From Paucilactobacillus nenjiangensis (lineage in GTDB: Bacteria; Bacillota; Bacilli; Lactobacillales; Lactobacillaceae), in assembly GCF_005405445.1 (NCBI RefSeq), contig NZ_BJEB01000018.1, positions 1-35,592 of the forward strand: a DNA stretch of 35,592 nucleotides. The letters are read 5' to 3'. The notes under the pieces are model-generated. The model made no database searches. It saw nothing but the letters and a program-made list of their open reading frames with translations, and was not told the DNA's origin. Position numbers and translations under genes: made by a program. Of this stretch, positions 33,391 to 35,592 are shown piece by piece; the first letter of the stretch is position 1; the number at the start of each line of letters is the position of its first letter.

Positions 33391-33963
33391 ATGGATACCA
33401 CTGAATTTGAAAATATGATGGCAGAACGCCCGTATGACGTGAACGATGAGAAATTACTCCACGATAGATTAGTAGCACGTCGGCTCTTTGAAAAGTTAAA
33501 TCAGACTGATTTTGAGGATGAAGAAACACGGCACCAATTAATTAAAGAATTATTTGGCACGAGTGGAGAAAATATTGATGTGCGCCCGAATTTTCGTTGT
33601 GATTACGGGTACAACATTCATGTTGGCGAAAATTTCTTTGCTAACTTTGATTGTATTTTATTGGATACTTGCCCAATCACGATTGGGAAAAATGCACTGC
33701 TAGCACCTCGTGTCCAGTTGTACACTGCTAGTCATCCGCTGGATGTTAATTTACGAACGAAATGGATCGGAACAGGCGCAGCAATTACGATTGGTGACAA
33801 CTGCTGGTTAGGCGGGGATGTCAAAGTCGTTCCTGGCGTGACGTTAGGTGATAACGTGGTAGTCGGGGCTGGGTCTGTTGTGACCAATTCCTTTGGTAGT
33901 AATGTTGCAATTGCCGGCAATCCCGCTCGCGTAATCAAAGAACTTAAACCGATTGAAGAGTAG
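33391..33963 (+). CDS. Maltose/galactoside-type O-acetyltransferase (hexapeptide repeat)
   Basis: 190-aa left-handed beta-helix acetyltransferase of the maltose acetyltransferase group. N-terminal Mac domain (FENMMAERPYDVNDEKLLHDR), then hexapeptide repeats with the catalytic His in YTASHPLD and the acetyl-CoA loop GDNCWLGGDVKVVPGVTLG. It transfers acetyl from acetyl-CoA to a sugar hydroxyl; the real acceptor is unknown. I set ATG 33391 as the start because family alignment begins there and the promoter lies upstream; GATGGTGAA is a weak ribosome site. Confidence 0.88.
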   Translation: MDTTEFENMMAERPYDVNDEKLLHDRLVARRLFEKLNQTDFEDEETRHQLIKELFGTSGENIDVRPNFRCDYGYNIHVGENFFANFDCILLDTCPITIGKNALLAPRVQLYTASHPLDVNLRTKWIGTGAAITIGDNCWLGGDVKVVPGVTLGDNVVVGAGSVVTNSFGSNVAIAGNPARVIKELKPIEE

Positions 33964-33970
33964 GTAAAAA

Positions 33971-33986
33971 AGTTTCACATGAAACA
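33971..33986. promoter_or_regulatory. parS-like site 4
   Basis: AGTTTCACATGAAACA agrees with TGTTTCACGTGAAACA at 14 of 16 bases. It lies 8 bp after the acetyltransferase stop codon. Confidence 0.5.
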
Positions 33987-34010
33987 AATTAATCCTTGGG
34001 AGGTTAAACT

Positions 34011-34058
34011 ATGATATTTTCACCATTAAATGAATGTGATGTTCCAACTGTATTTTAA
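34011..34058 (+). CDS. 15-codon leader-like ORF upstream of the EamA gene
   Basis: ATG with a strong GGGAGG ribosome site (33998-34003) 7 nt upstream encodes MIFSPLNECDVPTVF and then TAA, 34 nt before the transporter start. The ribosome site is better than that of most full genes here. It could be a regulatory leader peptide or the leftover start of a deleted gene. I see no run of a single amino acid as in classic attenuators and no clear hairpin after it. Confidence 0.4.
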   Translation: MIFSPLNECDVPTVF

Positions 34059-34092
34059 AAATAAATAATTTTTGGAATACGGAAGGGAAATA

Positions 34093-34968
34093 ATGAATAA
34101 AAAAATATTAGGGATTATCCTGTTGAGTCTCGCTGCCAGTATTTGGGGTGGCATGTTTGTTGTCGTTAAAAGTATTGTTGGTGTTATTCCGCCAGTTCAG
34201 TTGGTGTGGTTGCGTTATTTGATTGCAATTGTGGCATTGGGCGTTTTAGTAATCGTTAAACATGCACAGTGGCACATAATTAAGCGCGATGCAGTTTTGA
34301 TTGTGTTAGTTGGTATCATCGGCAATGGTATCTCAATTGTGGCCCAAGAAACAGGTACAATGTTCTCGTCAGCACAATTAGGCTCAGTCATTACGAGTGC
34401 CACACCAACTTTTATGGTGTTATTTGCATTTCCTTTGTTAAAGGAAAAAATTAACTCGGTTAAGGTGATTTCAGTGCTATTGGCCACAGCAGGAGTTGTG
34501 CTGATTGTGGGTGTTCATTTGGCAGGAGCACATATTGTGCTGGGTATTTGTATGCTGACGATTGCCGCATTGACTTGGGCCTTAATGTCAGTTCTAGTTA
34601 AATTAGTTTCATCTAATTTAAATGCAGTCCAAGTGACGTTTTTGTCAACTTGTGTGGCCTTTGTCGGTTTAACCCCATTTGTGATCAGCCAGTGGTCGCT
34701 TATTCAGTCAATTGATTTTACAGCGCCTAAAATTTATCTTAATTTACTATATTTGGGCATTGTTTCCACAGCAGGTGCGTTCGTGATGTGGAATAAAGGA
34801 TTGCAATTACTAAATGCCGGTAGTGCTGGGTTATTCTTTTTACTACAACCAATTGTTGGGACGCTATTAGGCTGGTTGATTTTAGGAGAACAATTATCCA
34901 TTGGCTTTCTTTTTGGAGCATTGTTAATCATTGGCAGTGTTTGGTATTCAATTCGATTTGCAAAATGA
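34093..34968 (+). CDS. EamA/DMT-family transporter
   Basis: 291-aa drug/metabolite transporter with ten predicted helices in two EamA repeats (about 5-135 and 150-290). The repeat starts SLAASIWGGMFVVVK and AALTWALMSVLVKLV are typical, and the second repeat ends with GTLLGWLILGEQL. Members export amino acids, nucleosides or other small metabolites; the substrate cannot be told. ATG 34093 has GGAAGGGA upstream; an in-frame TTG at 34072 has none. Followed after 18 nt by the GNAT gene, probably one transcript. Confidence 0.88.
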   Translation: MNKKILGIILLSLAASIWGGMFVVVKSIVGVIPPVQLVWLRYLIAIVALGVLVIVKHAQWHIIKRDAVLIVLVGIIGNGISIVAQETGTMFSSAQLGSVITSATPTFMVLFAFPLLKEKINSVKVISVLLATAGVVLIVGVHLAGAHIVLGICMLTIAALTWALMSVLVKLVSSNLNAVQVTFLSTCVAFVGLTPFVISQWSLIQSIDFTAPKIYLNLLYLGIVSTAGAFVMWNKGLQLLNAGSAGLFFLLQPIVGTLLGWLILGEQLSIGFLFGALLIIGSVWYSIRFAK

Positions 34969-34986
34969 TTCAGACGAGGTATGTAA

Positions 34987-35469
34987 ATGATCAAAATAAG
35001 GGAAATTCAAGAAAAAGACAATTCAGCGTTAGCAAAACTAATTCGTGAATCTCTGAAGGCCAATCAATTAGACATCCCAGGAACGGCGTATTTTGATGCA
35101 GAACTAGATAATTTGAGTGCGTATTATCAAAGCAGTCGTCAACGACAATATTTTGTAGTACTGGATGAAAATGGTGAAGTAGTGGGCGGCTGTGGGATAG
35201 CTGAGTATGATAGTGATAACCGAGTGGCCGAGTTACAAAAGTTATATTTAACCAACACGGTTCAAGGACACCATTTGAGCTATAAGTTACTAACTAAAGT
35301 GATTGAATTTGCTAATCAGGTAGGGTATCAACAACTATACTTGGAAACACATCATAATTTAGCGTCGGCCATGCATATCTATCAAACATTCGGGTTTGAA
35401 GAATTAAGCCAGCCACTCAATAATGGTGAACATTCTGCTATGGATCATTTTTTCATTTTAAAACTGTAA
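34987..35469 (+). CDS. GNAT-family N-acetyltransferase
   Basis: 160-aa GNAT protein. The acetyl-CoA site is degenerate: LQKLYLTNTVQGHHLSYKLL stands in place of the usual Q/RxxGxG/A loop, with H-H where glycines are common. The beta-5 motif LYLETHHNLASAMHIYQTFGFEEL is clear and typical of the N-acetyltransferase fold. Acceptor unknown. Ribosome site ACGAGG. Co-directional with the EamA transporter gene. Confidence 0.85.
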   Translation: MIKIREIQEKDNSALAKLIRESLKANQLDIPGTAYFDAELDNLSAYYQSSRQRQYFVVLDENGEVVGGCGIAEYDSDNRVAELQKLYLTNTVQGHHLSYKLLTKVIEFANQVGYQQLYLETHHNLASAMHIYQTFGFEELSQPLNNGEHSAMDHFFILKL

Positions 35470-35592
35470 GTTAAAAGTATCCTTTGTGAACTACTCCGGG
35501 AATAAATTCCCGGGATTCTAGGAACACCGCATACTTGCCTATCACTCTTTGAATGATACGTAGAGGTTACGGCTTTTTACTAAGGGCTGTTC
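35470..35592 (-). mobile_element. Probable right end of an IS200/IS605-type (tnpB) element, continuing beyond the window
   Basis: On the minus strand this stretch ends in a hairpin CCGGGAA-TTTA-TTCCCGG (35496-35513) followed by AGTAGTTCAC, a layout typical of the 3' end of IS605-family tnpB elements, where the end hairpin and guide-RNA scaffold overlap the gene's tail. One minus-strand frame reads KAVTS...GVPRIPGIYSRSSS without stops, resembling a decayed or overlapping TnpB tail. The element body would lie to the right, transcribed leftward. Recognised by pattern only. Confidence 0.45.

Noticed and set aside
1..35592. tRNA, rRNA, CRISPR array or prophage
   Set aside because: No cloverleaf, no spaced direct repeats of array type, and no phage structural or integrase gene seen on either strand.

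Overview
This is a low-GC, tightly packed Firmicute chromosome segment. Gene content and style point to Lactobacillaceae: strong GGAGG ribosome sites, a cydABCD operon without haem synthesis genes, a MenA/polyprenyl synthase pair without the rest of a menaquinone pathway, and a CopY copper operon. I cannot name the species. There are no tRNA or rRNA genes, no prophage and no CRISPR array. The only mobile-element trace is a probable IS200/IS605-type end at the right edge.

Layout. (1) 97-2373, minus strand: a haem-stress operon, hrtR-hrtB-hrtA. The TetR-type sensor and its two palindromic operators are intact, but the permease has an in-frame stop and the ATPase a frameshift. (2) 2374-2799: a gene-free stretch with the hrtR promoter, a possible C-rich small RNA ending in a terminator, and a promoter/operator for the next operon. 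(3) 2800-8144: ABC-2 exporter ATPase and permease, a TetR regulator and a P2-type cation ATPase. (4) 8244-9752: a small FakA-like fragment protein and an archaeal/fungal-type aspartate-semialdehyde dehydrogenase. (5) 9824-13117: a copper operon with three cop boxes, copY, a membrane-anchored cupredoxin, a second soluble cupredoxin with an internal stop, and a CopA that lacks an N-terminal metal-binding domain. (6) 13116-14174: a lipase-like Mbeg1/DUF2974 protein. (7) 14300-19185: an Rrf2 regulator divergent from a run holding an NmrA-like oxidoreductase, a two-gene betaine/choline-type ABC importer and a frameshifted quinone-oxidoreductase-like gene. (8) 19408-28475: a compact respiratory block: cydABCD, polyprenyl diphosphate synthase, MenA-type prenyltransferase and type II NADH dehydrogenase. 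(9) 28569-35469: DUF1398 protein, oxidoreductase/TetR pair with paired operators, PdxK/ThiD-family kinase, CNNM/CorC-type ion transporter, maltose-type acetyltransferase, a 15-codon leader-like ORF, an EamA transporter and a GNAT acetyltransferase.

How the parts fit. NDH-2, a prenylated naphthoquinone (made by the prenyltransferase from an outside head group) and cytochrome bd would form a short NADH-to-oxygen chain once haem is supplied. The haem exporter that normally protects such cells is broken in this same window. Metal and redox handling dominate the rest.

Two whole-window patterns stand out. Four 16-bp palindromes closely resembling the ParB site parS lie between or at the ends of genes (8513, 14286, 28979, 33971), suggesting an origin-proximal location. 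Four protein genes carry single clean lesions (two nonsense, two frameshift), so this looks like recent gene decay rather than old relics.
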